Source of the DNA: an uncultured Rubripirellula sp.
GTDB lineage: Bacteria; Planctomycetota; Planctomycetia; Pirellulales; Pirellulaceae
Length of the DNA stretch: 32,992 nt
NCBI GenBank assembly: GCA_938075415.1
Contig: CALJHC010000031.1
Span: 1-32,992, forward strand
Reading direction: 5' to 3'
Of this stretch, positions 32,991-32,992 are shown in pieces (within the stretch, counting starts at the first letter, position 1; the number at the start of each line of letters is the position of its first letter). The notes beneath the pieces are model-generated. The model was not told where the DNA came from, did not search any database, and was given only the letters and a program-made list of their open reading frames with translations. The translations under genes and the position numbers were made by a program.

Positions 32991-32992
32991 CT

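Overview
The window looks like chromosomal DNA of a planctomycete close to Rhodopirellula (Pirellulaceae). The evidence is a BBP7-type outer-membrane barrel protein, an integrase N-terminus of the planctomycete type, an Omp85 barrel of the planctomycete type, a TAXI/fused-TRAP transporter, medium GC content and long loosely packed intergenic stretches. All assignments are from reading the sequence; no database search was run.

Left end (1-480): the N-terminus of a tyrosine recombinase runs off the window. It lies beside a tRNA-Leu(CAG) whose 3' end faces it, so the left side is probably the edge of an integrated element. Next (590-5099) is a small zinc-ribbon gene, then a tightly overlapping minus-strand operon: CobW/COG0523 GTPase, FAD/NAD(P) oxidoreductase with a Cys-rich tail, a two-helix membrane protein and a 208-aa protein of unknown function. 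It is divergent from a Fur/Zur-family regulator, and a 34-bp nested inverted repeat between them is a candidate operator. I read this as a metal (probably zinc) stress module with two undescribed members.

5100-7640 is a gene-poor stretch with several broken minus-strand reading frames. One is a frameshifted paralogue of the zinc-ribbon gene at 590. A four-helix membrane protein is the only clearly intact gene there.

7640-14446: RNase Z-like metallo-beta-lactamase; a short SecA-like ATPase that stops where the helical scaffold would begin; the BBP7 protein with a clear terminator; an aldo/keto reductase; a small membrane protein. 15065-21079: fused TRAP permease preceded by its TAXI binding protein (with an acidic Ser/Glu tail), a 1.1-kb gene-free gap, and a class I/II aminotransferase.

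21288-28312: PQQ-type beta-propeller protein, VOC protein, Aas-like acyltransferase/acyl-ACP synthetase translationally coupled to a homocysteine S-methyltransferase family protein, and a convergent lipid kinase. 29087-32583: an outer-membrane insertase of the BamA type split into a POTRA-only protein and a separate barrel protein with an apparent lipoprotein signal. The window ends in tRNA-Asn(GTT).

Short tandem duplications with units of 7-20 bp, a different unit each time, recur in almost every larger intergenic gap and also inside two coding regions.
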